A stretch of DNA of 64,000 bases from Nevskia soli DSM 19509 (GCF_000711955.1 NZ_JONR01000030.1:3945-67944); one strand, 5' to 3'. Positions 1 to 9,170 are shown, numbered from the stretch's first letter. Made by a program: numbers and translations. Notes: generated by a model from the letters alone, not told the origin.

Positions 1-2
1 TC

Positions 3-329
3 ACCTATACCGCATTGATGATGATGTATGGCTCGGAGGAACAGACGCTGACGCCGTCCGAACTGAGCAACGCCACCGGCGAGAAGCCGACCAACGTCAC
101 CCGCATCTGCGACGAGCTGTTGCGCATGGGCCTGATCGAGCGCTACCCCAGCGTCGAGGACCGGCGCCGCGTGGTGTTGCGCCTGACTCCGAAGGGCGAG
201 CGATTGGTTGAGCAGTTCCAGCCGAAGATCTGGCAGGCGCTGGACAAGGTCTACGGCCAGCTGAGCCAGGCCGAGTTGCGGCAGGTCACCGGCCTGTTGC
301 GGCGGCCGCTGTCCAGGCTGGACGAGTAG
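3..329 (+). CDS. MarR-family transcriptional regulator (5' partial)
   Basis: The reading frame is already open at the left edge, so the N-terminus lies outside the window. The visible part is the MarR winged helix-turn-helix: a recognition-helix segment (TPSELSNATGEKPTNVTRIC) followed by the wing (ERYPSVEDRRRVVLRLTPKG), where the DRR and the L-T-x-x-G residues are family hallmarks. It ends 3 nt before a FUSC efflux gene and is followed by DUF1656 and HlyD genes. That arrangement suggests it is the local repressor of an aromatic or weak-acid efflux operon and is released by a phenolic ligand; this role is inferred from context. The family assignment is secure and the ligand is unknown. Confidence 0.9.
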   Translation, partial: TYTALMMMYGSEEQTLTPSELSNATGEKPTNVTRICDELLRMGLIERYPSVEDRRRVVLRLTPKGERLVEQFQPKIWQALDKVYGQLSQAELRQVTGLLRRPLSRLDE

Positions 330-332
330 GAC

Positions 333-2519
333 ATGTCGGCCACTCCCTCCGTCGCGGGCTGGTCCGGCGCGGCCTGGCGCGATGCCTGGCGCGTCTGGGT
401 CGGCAGCGAAGTGCCCGGCTGGATCTTCGTCGCCAAGACCACTTTCGCCGCGCTGCTGGCGCTGTGGATCGCCTTCCGCCTCGGCTTCGATTCACCGCGC
501 AGCTCCATGTTGACGGTATTCATCGTGGCCCAGCCGCAGACCGGCCTGGTGCTGGCGAAGAGCTTCTACCGCGCGCTCGGCACCATCGCCGGCAGTCTCG
601 CCACCCTGCTGCTGGTGGGCCTGTTCGCGCAGCAGCGCGAGCTGTTCCTCGCCGCGCTGTCCTTGTGGGTGGGCCTGTGCACCGCCGGCGCGGCGCTGTA
701 TCGCAACTTCCGCGCCTACGCCTTCGTCCTCGCCGGCTACACCGCCTGCCTGATCGGCTTCCCTTCCGCGCTGCACCCGGAGACGGTCTTCAACACCGCC
801 GTGTTCCGCGTCTCCGAAGTGATGCTTGGCATCCTCTGCGCCGGTGTGGTCACCGACCTGGTGCTGCCGCAGGCGCTCGGCGCCGGACTGGTAACGATGA
901 TCCGCGGCAGCTACCGCGAATTCCTCGGTTTCGTCACCGGCGCGCTGCGCGGCCGGCTCGACCACGGCAGCATGGAGCGCTCGCACGACCATTTCGTCGC
1001 CAACGTCATCGCCCTGGAGGCGCAGCGCGATGCCGCCTATTTCGAAAGTCCGGACGCGCGGGTGCGCAGCGATCGCCTGCGCCTGCTCAATGCCGGCTAT
1101 ATGTCCAGCACCACCAGCATCCACATGCTGCACCAGACGATGCAGCGCCTGCGGCGGCGCGAGTGCCATCACGCACTGCAAAGATTGGCAGCGTTGTATG
1201 AAGCGCTGGCCATCGAGCTGATGCCGGAGGAAGGCGTGATGCCGGCGACCGCCGCCGAAGCGGCGCCGCTGGTGCAGCGCATCGCGGCCTTCCGCGACGA
1301 TCTGCCGCGGCGGATCGCCGCAGCGCGCGCTGCGCTGGAACACACGGCCGATGCAACGGAGCTGCTCGACTTCGACAGTGCCGCCGAGCTGCTGCAGCGC
1401 TTCACCGAGGAAATGCACGAGTACACGGTGAGCTACGTCGCGCTGGCGCGCCCGGGCACGCGCGCGCACAAGCCGGCGCCGCCGTACGTGGCGCATGCCG
1501 ACTGGATCACCGCCGCGCTCAGCGGCGCGCGCGCCGTGGTGGCGCTGCTGTCGCTGAGCGCCTTCTGGATCGCCACGGCCTGGCCCAGCGGCGCCGGCGC
1601 CGCCACCATCGCCTGCGTCTTCTGCTGCCTGTTCGCCTCCGCACCGGCGCCGGTGCTGGCGCTGCGCGGCCTCAGCATCGGCTTCGTCTGGGGCCTGCTC
1701 GCCGCCTTCATCTGCGGCCTGCTGGTGCTGCCGCAACTCGACGGCTTTCTGCTCCTGGCCGCCGGCATGACGCCTTTCATCATGGTCGGCATCAAGCTGG
1801 TCACCAATCCGAAAACCGCCGGCATCGGAGTCGGCTACAGCATCATGTTCGGCAACATCATCGGCGTGGAAAACGTGACGCGCTTCGACCCGTTGCCGAT
1901 ACTCAATGACGGCTTCGCCTCGCTGCTCGGCGCCAGCGTCGCCGCCCTGGTATTCGCCCTGCTGGTGCCGGTCGACAGCCGCCGCCTGCGCCGGCACCTG
2001 GTGCGCAGCCTGCGCCGGCAGGTGCTGATGGCATGTTTCGGCGGGCTGGGCGGCCTGCGCCACCGCTTCGAGAACAGCACGCGCGACCTGCTCGGCCAGT
2101 TGCTGGCCGGCGCCGACCGCGTCGGCGGCGAGGACCGGCAACTGCTCGGCCGCACCCTCTCGGTGCTGGAAACCGGCCACGCCATCATCGACCTGCGCGA
2201 GGCCGCGGCCATCGGCACGCTCTCGGTGGGCAGCCGTGCCGCGTTGAATGCCTGCATACGCGGCCTGGCGCGGCTGTTCGAAAAGCCGTCGGAGCAGCTG
2301 CGGCGACAGGCGCTGGAAGGCGTGACCCGCGCCACCGACCGGATTGAAACGGCAATGCAGGCCGAGGGCATCGACACGGCCGAGCGCACTGGCCTCAGGC
2401 GCGGGCGCGTCGGCCTGCACCTGCTTCGCACCCTGCTGCTCGACGACGAAACCTTCCGCGCGCTATCGGCGGTCGAGAACCCAGCCATTGCCGCACCCGG
2501 AGCTTCCCATGCCGCGTGA
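333..2519 (+). CDS. FUSC-family inner-membrane efflux protein (AaeB-like)
   Basis: This 728-residue protein has the FUSC layout: an N-terminal block of membrane helices (about residues 25-180), a long soluble helical region (about 180-390), a second membrane block (about 395-545) and a soluble C-terminal tail. The family includes AaeB, the p-hydroxybenzoate efflux subunit, and YccS-like proteins. It sits directly after marR and overlaps the DUF1656 gene by 11 nt, with a HlyD gene next. This is the standard marR-fusC-DUF1656-hlyD efflux operon. It probably exports aromatic carboxylic acids or similar toxic compounds; the substrate is inferred from the family, not from the sequence. Confidence 0.88.
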   Translation: MSATPSVAGWSGAAWRDAWRVWVGSEVPGWIFVAKTTFAALLALWIAFRLGFDSPRSSMLTVFIVAQPQTGLVLAKSFYRALGTIAGSLATLLLVGLFAQQRELFLAALSLWVGLCTAGAALYRNFRAYAFVLAGYTACLIGFPSALHPETVFNTAVFRVSEVMLGILCAGVVTDLVLPQALGAGLVTMIRGSYREFLGFVTGALRGRLDHGSMERSHDHFVANVIALEAQRDAAYFESPDARVRSDRLRLLNAGYMSSTTSIHMLHQTMQRLRRRECHHALQRLAALYEALAIELMPEEGVMPATAAEAAPLVQRIAAFRDDLPRRIAAARAALEHTADATELLDFDSAAELLQRFTEEMHEYTVSYVALARPGTRAHKPAPPYVAHADWITAALSGARAVVALLSLSAFWIATAWPSGAGAATIACVFCCLFASAPAPVLALRGLSIGFVWGLLAAFICGLLVLPQLDGFLLLAAGMTPFIMVGIKLVTNPKTAGIGVGYSIMFGNIIGVENVTRFDPLPILNDGFASLLGASVAALVFALLVPVDSRRLRRHLVRSLRRQVLMACFGGLGGLRHRFENSTRDLLGQLLAGADRVGGEDRQLLGRTLSVLETGHAIIDLREAAAIGTLSVGSRAALNACIRGLARLFEKPSEQLRRQALEGVTRATDRIETAMQAEGIDTAERTGLRRGRVGLHLLRTLLLDDETFRALSAVENPAIAAPGASHAA

Positions 2520-2706
2520 GATCGAACTGTTCGGCTTCTTCATGCCGACCCTGCTGCCGATGTTCCTGCTGGCCTTCGGCCTGCAATGGCTGCTCGACTC
2601 GGTGCTGGGGCGGCTCGGCTTCTATGCCCACGTGTGGCACCCGTCCCTGTTCCGCTTCAGCCTGTTCGTCTGCCTGTTCGGCGCGATGGGCCTGTTCCTC
2701 TATTAA
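2509..2706 (+). CDS. DUF1656 small membrane protein
   Basis: This 65-residue protein starts at an ATG inside the 3' end of the FUSC gene, so the two are probably translationally coupled. It has two hydrophobic segments (about residues 10-30 and 46-64) around a short loop containing WHPSLFRFSLF, which matches the DUF1656 family (E. coli AaeX type). DUF1656 proteins almost always sit between FUSC and HlyD genes, as here. The exact function in the pump is unknown; it is likely a small accessory subunit in the inner membrane. Confidence 0.85.
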   Translation: MPREIELFGFFMPTLLPMFLLAFGLQWLLDSVLGRLGFYAHVWHPSLFRFSLFVCLFGAMGLFLY

Positions 2707-2739
2707 CCGCACTCCCAAGCTGTCATTCCGAGACTTCCG

Positions 2740-3606
2740 ATGAACGCGAAATCCCTGCTGCGCTACGTACTGACCGCCGCCATCTTCACCATCGCCGCAC
2801 TGGTGGCGATCGCGCTGTGGCGGCACTACATGTACTCGCCCTGGACGCGCGACGGCCGCATCCGCGCCGACGTGATCAGCGTGGCGCCGGACGTCTCCGG
2901 CATCGTGGTGGACGTGCCGGTGCTGGAGAACCAGCTGGTGCACAAGGGCGATGTGCTGTTCCACATCGACGCCGAGCGCTACCGCATCGCCCTGGTCCAG
3001 GCCAACGCCGCGGTGGACGCACGCAAGGCCGACTACGACCTGAAGCGCCGCGAAGCGGCGCGGCGCGCCACCCTCTCCGGCGTGGTGGTGTCGAGCGAAA
3101 GCCAGGAATCCTCCGCTTCCTCGGCCAGTGCCGCGGCGGCGCTGTACCAGGAAGCGCAGGCGGCGCGCGACACGGCGGCGCTGAACCTGCAGCGGACCGA
3201 GGTGCTGGCGCCGGTGGACGGCTACGTCACCAACCTCGACGTGCATCCCGGCGACTACGCCACCGCCGGCCGGGCGCTGCTGGCGGTGATCGACAGCCAC
3301 TCGTTCCGCATCAACGGCTACTTCGAGGAGACCAAGCTGCCGCGCCTGCATGTGGGCGATGCGGTGAGCATCCACCTGATGAGCGGCGGCCCGATCCTGC
3401 GCGGCCACGTCGAGAGCCTGGCGCGCGGCATCACCGACCGCGACAACCCCAGCGGGCCGCGCCTGCTGGCCGACGTCAACCCGACCTTCAACTGGGTGCG
3501 GCTGGCGCAGCGCGTACCGGTACGTATCGCCTTCGACCAGATTCCCGACGGCGTGGTGCTGGCCTCGGGCATGACCTGCACGGTGATCGTCAAGCCGCAC
3601 GACTGA
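2740..3606 (+). CDS. HlyD-family periplasmic adaptor (AaeA-like)
   Basis: The 288-residue protein has one N-terminal membrane anchor (about residues 8-28). It is followed by a barrel-sandwich/lipoyl half-motif (VAPDVSGIVVDVPVLENQLV), a helical hairpin (about 85-150) and the second half-motif (VLAPVDGYVTNLDVHPGDYA). A beta-barrel C-terminal part comes after. This is the membrane fusion protein layout of AaeA/EmrA-type adaptors. It is the last gene of the marR-fusC-DUF1656 operon and would couple the FUSC pump to an outer-membrane channel, which is not encoded nearby. Confidence 0.9.
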   Translation: MNAKSLLRYVLTAAIFTIAALVAIALWRHYMYSPWTRDGRIRADVISVAPDVSGIVVDVPVLENQLVHKGDVLFHIDAERYRIALVQANAAVDARKADYDLKRREAARRATLSGVVVSSESQESSASSASAAAALYQEAQAARDTAALNLQRTEVLAPVDGYVTNLDVHPGDYATAGRALLAVIDSHSFRINGYFEETKLPRLHVGDAVSIHLMSGGPILRGHVESLARGITDRDNPSGPRLLADVNPTFNWVRLAQRVPVRIAFDQIPDGVVLASGMTCTVIVKPHD

Positions 3607-3649
3607 GCGGAGACGGCCGGCGCTCAGGGCACCGGCCGGCCCGCATCGA

Positions 3650-4522
3650 TCAGCCGCGCTCCCGCTGGATCAGGGTGGCGATGGCCTGGTCGATGCCGAT
3701 GGCGCCCTTGCGGGCGTGCGCGCCGCGATCCTTGAAGTCGATCCAGCCGGCGCTGAAGCCGTCGATCATCTGCATGCGCGGCGCTGGGTTCCGCATGCCC
3801 TGGCCGCGGAAGATGGATTCCCACTGCTCGCGCGGCACGGCTTCCGCCCGCACCGGGTGGCCGAGCGCCTTGGCGAACGCCGCCGCGAGGAGGTTCGGCG
3901 AGACGCGCTGCGCGGCTTCCAGCTCGACTACGCGGCGGCCTTCCCAACGGTCCTGCAGCAGCGTGGCGGCGGTGCGGCCGACGTCATCCGTCGAGATCAT
4001 CGGGATGGGACGGTCGAGTGGCTGCAGGTAGCTCTGGATCACGCCGCTCCTGGCCGAGGCGATATCCCAGGCGGCGTTTTCCATGAACCAGGCCGCGCGC
4101 AGGAAGGTGACCGGCTGCGGCAGATCGGAAAGCGCCCGCTCCAGCAGGCCCAGCGCATTGAGCAGGTTCGGTTGCGGCGCGTCGGCGCCGACGGTCGACA
4201 GGACCACGATCTTCCTGGGTTTGGCGCGGACCAGCGCCGCGTGCAGGGCCTCGATGAAACGCACCGCTTCGGGAAATCCCGGCGCCGGATCGAACACCGG
4301 CGGCAGCATGGCGAAGACGCCTTCCGCTCCCTCGAAGGCCGCGGTGAGGGCGTCCACATCGGTGAGATCGGCGACGGCGAGGTCGCAGCCGAGCTGCGCC
4401 CAGGCCGCGCCTTTGGCGCGGTCGCGCACCACGGCGCGGACCGGCTGGTGGGCTGAAAGCAGGCCGCGGGCGACCGCGGCCCCGACTTGTCCGGTGATTC
4501 CAGTGATTACGTACATGGGCAT
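3650..4522 (-). CDS. NmrA-like NAD(P)-binding protein
   Basis: The 290-residue protein begins with an atypical short-chain dehydrogenase/NmrA Rossmann motif (YVITGITGQVGAAVARGLL), and later shows FLRAAWFMEN and a conserved hydrophobic core. It lacks an obvious YxxxK catalytic pair in the standard place, as is common in NmrA/HSCARG-type NAD(P) sensors and reductases. The start was set at the ATG preceded by an AGAGAG ribosome site; an open frame extends 22 codons further upstream. It is divergent from a LysR gene (133 nt apart), the usual arrangement for a regulator and its target. The substrate or redox role is unknown. Confidence 0.8.
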   Translation of the reverse strand: MPMYVITGITGQVGAAVARGLLSAHQPVRAVVRDRAKGAAWAQLGCDLAVADLTDVDALTAAFEGAEGVFAMLPPVFDPAPGFPEAVRFIEALHAALVRAKPRKIVVLSTVGADAPQPNLLNALGLLERALSDLPQPVTFLRAAWFMENAAWDIASARSGVIQSYLQPLDRPIPMISTDDVGRTAATLLQDRWEGRRVVELEAAQRVSPNLLAAAFAKALGHPVRAEAVPREQWESIFRGQGMRNPAPRMQMIDGFSAGWIDFKDRGAHARKGAIGIDQAIATLIQRERG

Positions 4523-4654
4523 TGCTCTCTTGGTGTTCGTGGCGATCCGCCCGGCGGCGAAGTGGGTGGCAATATCCCATCCGGTCATTCATGCTTCAAT
4601 AGCGCTTATGTATATGCAGTAATGATTTAAACTCAGTAATGGTCCGGAGGGGAC

Positions 4655-5578
4655 ATGGCTTTCGACGGCAAGCTGTTGTCCGGGGTGACGGTGCTGATGG
4701 CCGTGGTCGAGGCGGGCACCATCGCGCGGGCGGCCGAGGCGCTGGGGCTGTCGCCGTCCGGCGTGAGCCGCGCGCTGGCGCGCCTGGAGCAACGCGTGGG
4801 CGCCAGGCTGCTGGCGCGAACCACGCGCTCGCTGTCGCTGACCGACGAGGGGCGGCGTTTCTACGAGCAGGTGGGGCCGCATCTCGCCGGCATCGAGGAG
4901 GCGGCCATCGAGGCCTCCGGTTCCACCAGCACGGTGCGGGGACGGCTGCGGGTCAACATCGATCCGTTCTTCTCGCGCATCATCCTGTCGGGTCACCTCG
5001 CGGCGTTCCTGGCCCGCTACCCGGAGGTTTCGCTCGAGCTGATCATGCGCGACTCGGTGGGCGATCTGGTCGCCGACGGCTTCGACCTGGCCCTGCGTTT
5101 CGGCGAACCGCCGGTGGGCTCGTTCGTCGCCCGCAAACTGGTGGAGACGCGGGTGATCACGGTGGCTTCTCCCGGCTACATCAAGGCCCATGGACGGCCA
5201 CGGCATCCCAGGGACATTGAAACACACGCATGCATCGACTTCTACGATGCGGCCCATGCAAGGCCGTATGACTGGGAAGTACAGCGCAAGAAAGAGGTGC
5301 TGCCGCTGCGGGTCAAGGGGCGCCTGCTGGTCTCGGATTCGGGCACGCTGCTCGGCGCCTGCGAAGCCGGTGCGGGCATCGCACAGATCCTGGAGCTGGG
5401 CTGCGAGCATCTGCTCGAAAGCGGTCGCCTGGTCGAGCTGTTTCCGGAATGGGCGGACGAGCGCTTTCCGCTGTATGCGATCTACCCCTCGCGGCTGCAT
5501 CGCGCGGCGAAGGTGCGGACCTTCGTCGAGTTCTGCCTGGAAATCATGATGCGGGAGCGGCGTGGAATCTCCAGCTAG
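4655..5578 (+). CDS. LysR-family transcriptional regulator
   Basis: This 307-residue protein has an N-terminal LysR winged helix-turn-helix (about residues 8-66; AAEALGLSPSGVSRALARLE) and a C-terminal LysR substrate-binding domain (about 92-300). It is transcribed away from the NmrA-like gene, so it probably controls that gene and itself from the shared 133-nt intergenic region. The ribosome site GGAGGGG lies just before the ATG. It resembles the DsdC/AaeR-like subgroup with a short effector domain; no inducer can be named. Confidence 0.9.
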   Translation: MAFDGKLLSGVTVLMAVVEAGTIARAAEALGLSPSGVSRALARLEQRVGARLLARTTRSLSLTDEGRRFYEQVGPHLAGIEEAAIEASGSTSTVRGRLRVNIDPFFSRIILSGHLAAFLARYPEVSLELIMRDSVGDLVADGFDLALRFGEPPVGSFVARKLVETRVITVASPGYIKAHGRPRHPRDIETHACIDFYDAAHARPYDWEVQRKKEVLPLRVKGRLLVSDSGTLLGACEAGAGIAQILELGCEHLLESGRLVELFPEWADERFPLYAIYPSRLHRAAKVRTFVEFCLEIMMRERRGISS

Positions 5579-5604
5579 GGTGCGCTCACCCGCCGCATCG
5601 CAGG

Positions 5605-5633
5605 CAAAAAAACGCCCGCGCGGGGCGGGCGTT
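5605..5633 (-). terminator. Rho-independent terminator of the 5'-nucleotidase gene
   Basis: A perfect 9-bp stem (AACGCCCGC at 5611-5619 with its complement at 5625-5633) has a 5-nt loop. On the plus strand it is preceded by a run of seven A, so on the minus strand the hairpin is followed by a U-run. It lies 22 nt past the 5'-nucleotidase stop codon. It could also attenuate read-through from the LysR gene on the other strand. Confidence 0.85.
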
Positions 5634-5654
5634 CAATCGCTGCGTTGAAGCGGC

Positions 5655-7586
5655 TCAGTTCAGGCGCGTGATGCGGTTCGGCGCGGCCGGGGTCAGCGGC
5701 GAGTTGGCCTTGATATAGGCGACGAAGGCATCGACGTCGACCGGACCGGTGTAGAGGTTCTTGCCCTGGGTCATGATGGTGAAGCCGTCGCCGCCGCCGG
5801 CGATGAAGTTGTTGGCTTCGACGCGGTAGGTCTTGGTCTTGTCGATGGCCACGCCGTTGAGCTTGACGCTGCCGTCCACCACCTTGTTGGTGCCGTCGGC
5901 CTTGCTGTTGTCCCAGGTGTAGGTGAAGCCCTTCGACACTTCCAGGATCTTCGGCGAGGTCTGGCCCACCCACTGCTGACCGAGCAGGGTGTAGATCTGG
6001 TCGCCGGTGAGGTCGAGGTCGGTGAGGATGTCGCCGAACGGCTGCACGTTGTAGGTCTCGCCGTAGGTGATCTGCCCGTTCTGGATGCCGGCGCTGGCGG
6101 GAATGCCGGCGCTGGCCGGGTTGAAGAACAGGCTGTTGCGGATGCCGCCCGGGTTCATGAAGGCGATCACCGCCGGGCTCGGATCGGCCTGCGAAGCCGC
6201 CAGCTGCGAGTCGGCGATGATGTCGCCCAGCGGCGATTCGCCGGCCTTGCCGGAGGAGACGCTTTCACCCGTGGTGGTGAAGTCGGCGGTGACGGTGCCG
6301 ACCACCTTGTTCACCAGTGCGGCGGAGGCGGTGTCGTACTGGTTGACCAGCGCGGCGATGGCCGCGTCCGGCGTCAGCGTCGGATACGCCGTCGGCGCCG
6401 GGTTGGTGGCGCTGTCGTTGACCACCAGCTTGTTGTCGGCGGCGATGCCGGTGACCTTGCCGCTGGCGGTGTCGAGCGTCAGGTCCAGGGCGGTGATGTA
6501 TGAGCCGTACTTGCCGGCGCTGGTGTAGAACACCTTGGAAGTGGCGGCGCCCTGTCCCAGCGGGCAGATGTAGGACCAGTGCGTGTGGCCGCTGATCACC
6601 AGCGGGATCGACGGGTCGAGCTTGTCGAGGATCGACAGCAGATCGCCATTGGCGCCGGCGCAGCTCTTGTCGTCGAAGCCGACGCTGGTGAACAGGCCCT
6701 GGTGGATCAGCACCACGATGGCGTTGACGCCCTGCTTCTGGATTTCCGGAATCAGGGCGTTGGCCGCCGCCGCTTCATCGGTGAAGGTGAGGTTGGCCAC
6801 ACCGGACGCGGTGACCAGGGCCGGCGTTTCCTTCAGCACCAGGCCGATGAAGGCGATGCCGACCTTCTTGCCGCCGCCGACGTCGAACTGCTTGATAGCA
6901 TAGGGCGGAAACAGGGTCTTGCCGGTGGTGTTGTCGATGACGTTGGCGGCGAGGTACTTCCAGCTCGCGCCGGAGAAGGAGCCATTGATCAGACAGGTGT
7001 CGCCACCCACGGTGCCGCCCTTGTAGCAGCCGCCGTTCTGCTTGCGCAGCAACTCGGCCTGGCCCCGGTCGAACTCGTGGTTGCCGACCGAGGTGAATTC
7101 CAGGCCGATCTGGCTCAGCGCCTGGATCGTGGGCTCGTCGTGGAACAGGGCCGAATCGAGCGGGCTGGCACCGACCATGTCGCCGGCGCCGACCACGATG
7201 TTGAGCGGGTTCTGCGCCTTGAGCTGCTGCACCAGGGTGGCGAAGTAGGGAGCGCCGCCCAGGGGCTCCTTGATGGTCTTGGCGGAGTTGGTCGGATCGG
7301 TCACCGACACCAGGCCAGGCGAATCGATATAGCCGTGGAAGTCGTTGAAGGCGATGACGCGGACCGTGGCCGAAGCGGCGGCGCCGCTGGAGCTGCCGGA
7401 ACTGCTACCGGAGCCCGAGCTGCTGGAACCGCCTGAGCTGGAACTGCTTGAACTGGAACCACTGGAGCTGCTGGAACTTGAGCTGCTCGAGCTCGAACCG
7501 CCGTTATCATCGTTGTTGCAGCCGGCGAGCAGGCCGCTGGCGGCACAGGCGCTGAAAAGTGTAATGACCAGGTGTTTAAATCGCAT
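5655..7586 (-). CDS. Lipoprotein 5'-nucleotidase/UDP-sugar hydrolase (UshA family)
   Basis: The 643-residue protein has a lipoprotein signal with lipobox LLAGC (Cys22), then an unusually long Ser/Gly linker (about residues 31-70). A metallophosphatase domain follows with the motifs NDFHG, GAGDMVGASP, GNHEFDRG and SGHTH, which supply the di-metal ligands. The C-terminal 5'-nucleotidase domain contains NPGGIRNSLF and the substrate-ring region ending in NFIAGGGDGF. It should hydrolyse nucleotides or UDP-sugars in the periplasm or on the cell surface, tethered by lipid and held away by the Ser linker. A short internal PASAGI duplication is visible. GGAAGGGG precedes the start. Confidence 0.92.
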   Translation of the reverse strand: MRFKHLVITLFSACAASGLLAGCNNDDNGGSSSSSSSSSSSSGSSSSSSSSGGSSSSGSGSSSGSSSGAAASATVRVIAFNDFHGYIDSPGLVSVTDPTNSAKTIKEPLGGAPYFATLVQQLKAQNPLNIVVGAGDMVGASPLDSALFHDEPTIQALSQIGLEFTSVGNHEFDRGQAELLRKQNGGCYKGGTVGGDTCLINGSFSGASWKYLAANVIDNTTGKTLFPPYAIKQFDVGGGKKVGIAFIGLVLKETPALVTASGVANLTFTDEAAAANALIPEIQKQGVNAIVVLIHQGLFTSVGFDDKSCAGANGDLLSILDKLDPSIPLVISGHTHWSYICPLGQGAATSKVFYTSAGKYGSYITALDLTLDTASGKVTGIAADNKLVVNDSATNPAPTAYPTLTPDAAIAALVNQYDTASAALVNKVVGTVTADFTTTGESVSSGKAGESPLGDIIADSQLAASQADPSPAVIAFMNPGGIRNSLFFNPASAGIPASAGIQNGQITYGETYNVQPFGDILTDLDLTGDQIYTLLGQQWVGQTSPKILEVSKGFTYTWDNSKADGTNKVVDGSVKLNGVAIDKTKTYRVEANNFIAGGGDGFTIMTQGKNLYTGPVDVDAFVAYIKANSPLTPAAPNRITRLN

Positions 7587-7609
7587 GGTTTCCCCTTCCC
7601 GATGGACTC

Positions 7610-8134
7610 ATGGATATGAGCGGATTCCTTCCTGGGCCTCACCTTAGTTGCGACAGGTTGCGCCGGCGTTTCAGATTGTTGACAGCTCCGGGGCGGGTGA
7701 TCCTGGCCACGCTGCTGCTGGGCGGCAGCGCCTGCTCCCGGCCACAGCCGGAGCAGCTGGCGGCGCTACGCGCCGGCCGCGATGCGGCGACGCCCTGCCA
7801 GGAACGCTTCCACGAGGAATCGCAAACGTATGCGGATTGCGTGCGCTATGTCGCCCAGTCCAAGGCATTCAACGCATCCGCCGGCATTGCGCAGCGCGAC
7901 TGGTTTCGCCTGGGCGCGCTTTATACCGGCTGGGTACATGCCGACATGGTGGGGCAGCAGGGCGACGCGCCGGCCGACCTGGCCGCGCACACGCTTCTGG
8001 GAGAGGCGCTGCAGTTGCAACAGCAACTGCACGTCACGGACGCGCAACTTTGCGAACTGGTCGGCGTGCCCTGCGCGAACCTGGGCAACCGCAGGCATGA
8101 GCTGCTGGGCGCAGCGCCGGCCAAGCCCGGCTGA
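7610..8134 (+). CDS. Putative lipoprotein, unknown function
   Basis: This 174-residue frame contains a hydrophobic stretch (VILATLLLGGSAC) ending in a plausible lipobox Cys, then a polar, Cys-containing mature part of about 130 residues. The mature part holds at least four Cys (CQERF, DCVRY, LCELVG, PCANLG) that could form disulfides. The ATG used leaves only 23 nt to the divergent 5'-nucleotidase start, and the signal would have a long basic N-region. A TTG start at 7679 would give a more typical lipoprotein signal. I recognise no family. Confidence 0.55.
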   Translation: MDMSGFLPGPHLSCDRLRRRFRLLTAPGRVILATLLLGGSACSRPQPEQLAALRAGRDAATPCQERFHEESQTYADCVRYVAQSKAFNASAGIAQRDWFRLGALYTGWVHADMVGQQGDAPADLAAHTLLGEALQLQQQLHVTDAQLCELVGVPCANLGNRRHELLGAAPAKPG

Positions 8135-8180
8135 GTCATTCCCTGCGCGCCGACTCACCACCCGACGGCGACACCCAGAT

Positions 8181-8215
8181 AAATAAAAAAGCCGCAGTCG
8201 CGTGGCGACTGCGGC
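8181..8215 (-). terminator. Rho-independent terminator of the FecR-domain gene
   Basis: A perfect 11-bp GC-rich stem (8191-8201 with 8205-8215, loop GTG) lies 22 nt past the stop codon of the minus-strand FecR-domain gene. It is flanked on the plus strand by AAATAAAAAA, which reads as a U-run for the minus strand. Confidence 0.88.
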
Positions 8216-8237
8216 CGCTACATTGCCGCCCGGGCGA

Positions 8238-9170
8238 TCAGCGCCCGGCGGGCGTGGTGGATGTCGTGGTGGTGGCGGTGGTGCCGTTGTCGCTGGAAGA
8301 GCTGACCACCACGCCGATGATGGCGGCGATCGCAGCGGCGCTGCCCGCGGCGACCAGCACGCTGCCGCCGGCCGCAGCCGAAGCGGCGGTGGCGCCGCCC
8401 GCGGCCACGCCGGTTCCGCCCGCCGCGGCGCTGCTATTGAGGAAGGCCGGTATGCCATTGAGCAGGTACTGGGTGCCGTCGGCCAGGGTGATGGCGTACT
8501 GGCCGGGCCCCAGGGTGATCGAGTTGCCGGTGAAGGAGGTGACCACGATCTGGCCTTCGTTGACGCCGCTGACCACGGAGCCGGCCACGGTCTTGTTCGG
8601 CGGGATCGAGTTCAGCACCGTCGGATCGGTGAGGCAGGCGTCCTCGCACATGGCGATTTCGTAATCGGTTCCGCGGATGCCCATGGTCGCCACCGGCGTG
8701 CTCATCAGGTAGTGGCTGTAGTCCGCGTGGGCTACCAGGCCGCTGACCGCGCGGAGGCCGCCCTTGAGCAGGCGGAAGAAGCTGGAATCCGGCTGCGTGG
8801 CGGCCGTGGCGGCCTGCAACGGCGCCACCGGCGCGGGAGCGCCGGGCGCAGCCGCTGCGGTCGGGGCAGATGAAGTTGCCGCACCATATTGGTACTTCTC
8901 CACCTGGAACTTGCTGTTCGGCCGCAGCAACACCGAGCCCTGGTCGGTGAAACGGATCATGGTGTAGCTGCTGGCACGGGTCTCGACGATGTCGCCGCCG
9001 TAGACCGGATCACCCTTGGCCAGGGCATGCGCCGGCGTATTCAGCCCGGTGGCCTGGGCCTGGCCGTTGAGCAGTCCGACGGTGCCGGCAGGCACGGCGG
9101 CCTGCGCAAAAGCCGAAACCGGTGCGAGCGCCGCCAGGGCGAACGCCAAAGCAAACACTGGAAAACGCAT
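8238..9170 (-). CDS. Exported FecR-domain protein
   Basis: The 310-residue protein has a Sec signal peptide (FALAFALAALAPVSAFAQA). A FecR-type beta domain (about residues 35-95; GDPVYGGDIVETRASSYTMI) follows, with a second conserved segment ending in TPVATMGIRGTDYE. After that come an Ala/Gly-rich stretch, a C-terminal hydrophobic segment (AAIAAIIGVVV) and a Thr-rich tail. Unlike sigma-regulator FecR proteins it has no cytoplasmic N-terminus and no neighbouring sigma factor. A periplasmic sensing or scaffold role is therefore likelier than anti-sigma activity. A GTG start 12 nt upstream is possible. Confidence 0.8.
   Translation of the reverse strand: MRFPVFALAFALAALAPVSAFAQAAVPAGTVGLLNGQAQATGLNTPAHALAKGDPVYGGDIVETRASSYTMIRFTDQGSVLLRPNSKFQVEKYQYGAATSSAPTAAAAPGAPAPVAPLQAATAATQPDSSFFRLLKGGLRAVSGLVAHADYSHYLMSTPVATMGIRGTDYEIAMCEDACLTDPTVLNSIPPNKTVAGSVVSGVNEGQIVVTSFTGNSITLGPGQYAITLADGTQYLLNGIPAFLNSSAAAGGTGVAAGGATAASAAAGGSVLVAAGSAAAIAAIIGVVVSSSSDNGTTATTTTSTTPAGR

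Noticed and set aside
492..2420. Long open frame of about 640 codons on the minus strand across the FUSC gene
   Set aside because: It is the antisense shadow of a high-GC gene: Gln/Ala/Arg/His-rich, no domain, and the plus-strand frame has a clear family match.
7345..7647. Glu/Leu-rich 100-codon frame opposite the 5'-nucleotidase linker
   Set aside because: It is the antisense reading of the poly-Ser linker codons, giving an artificial LELLE repeat.
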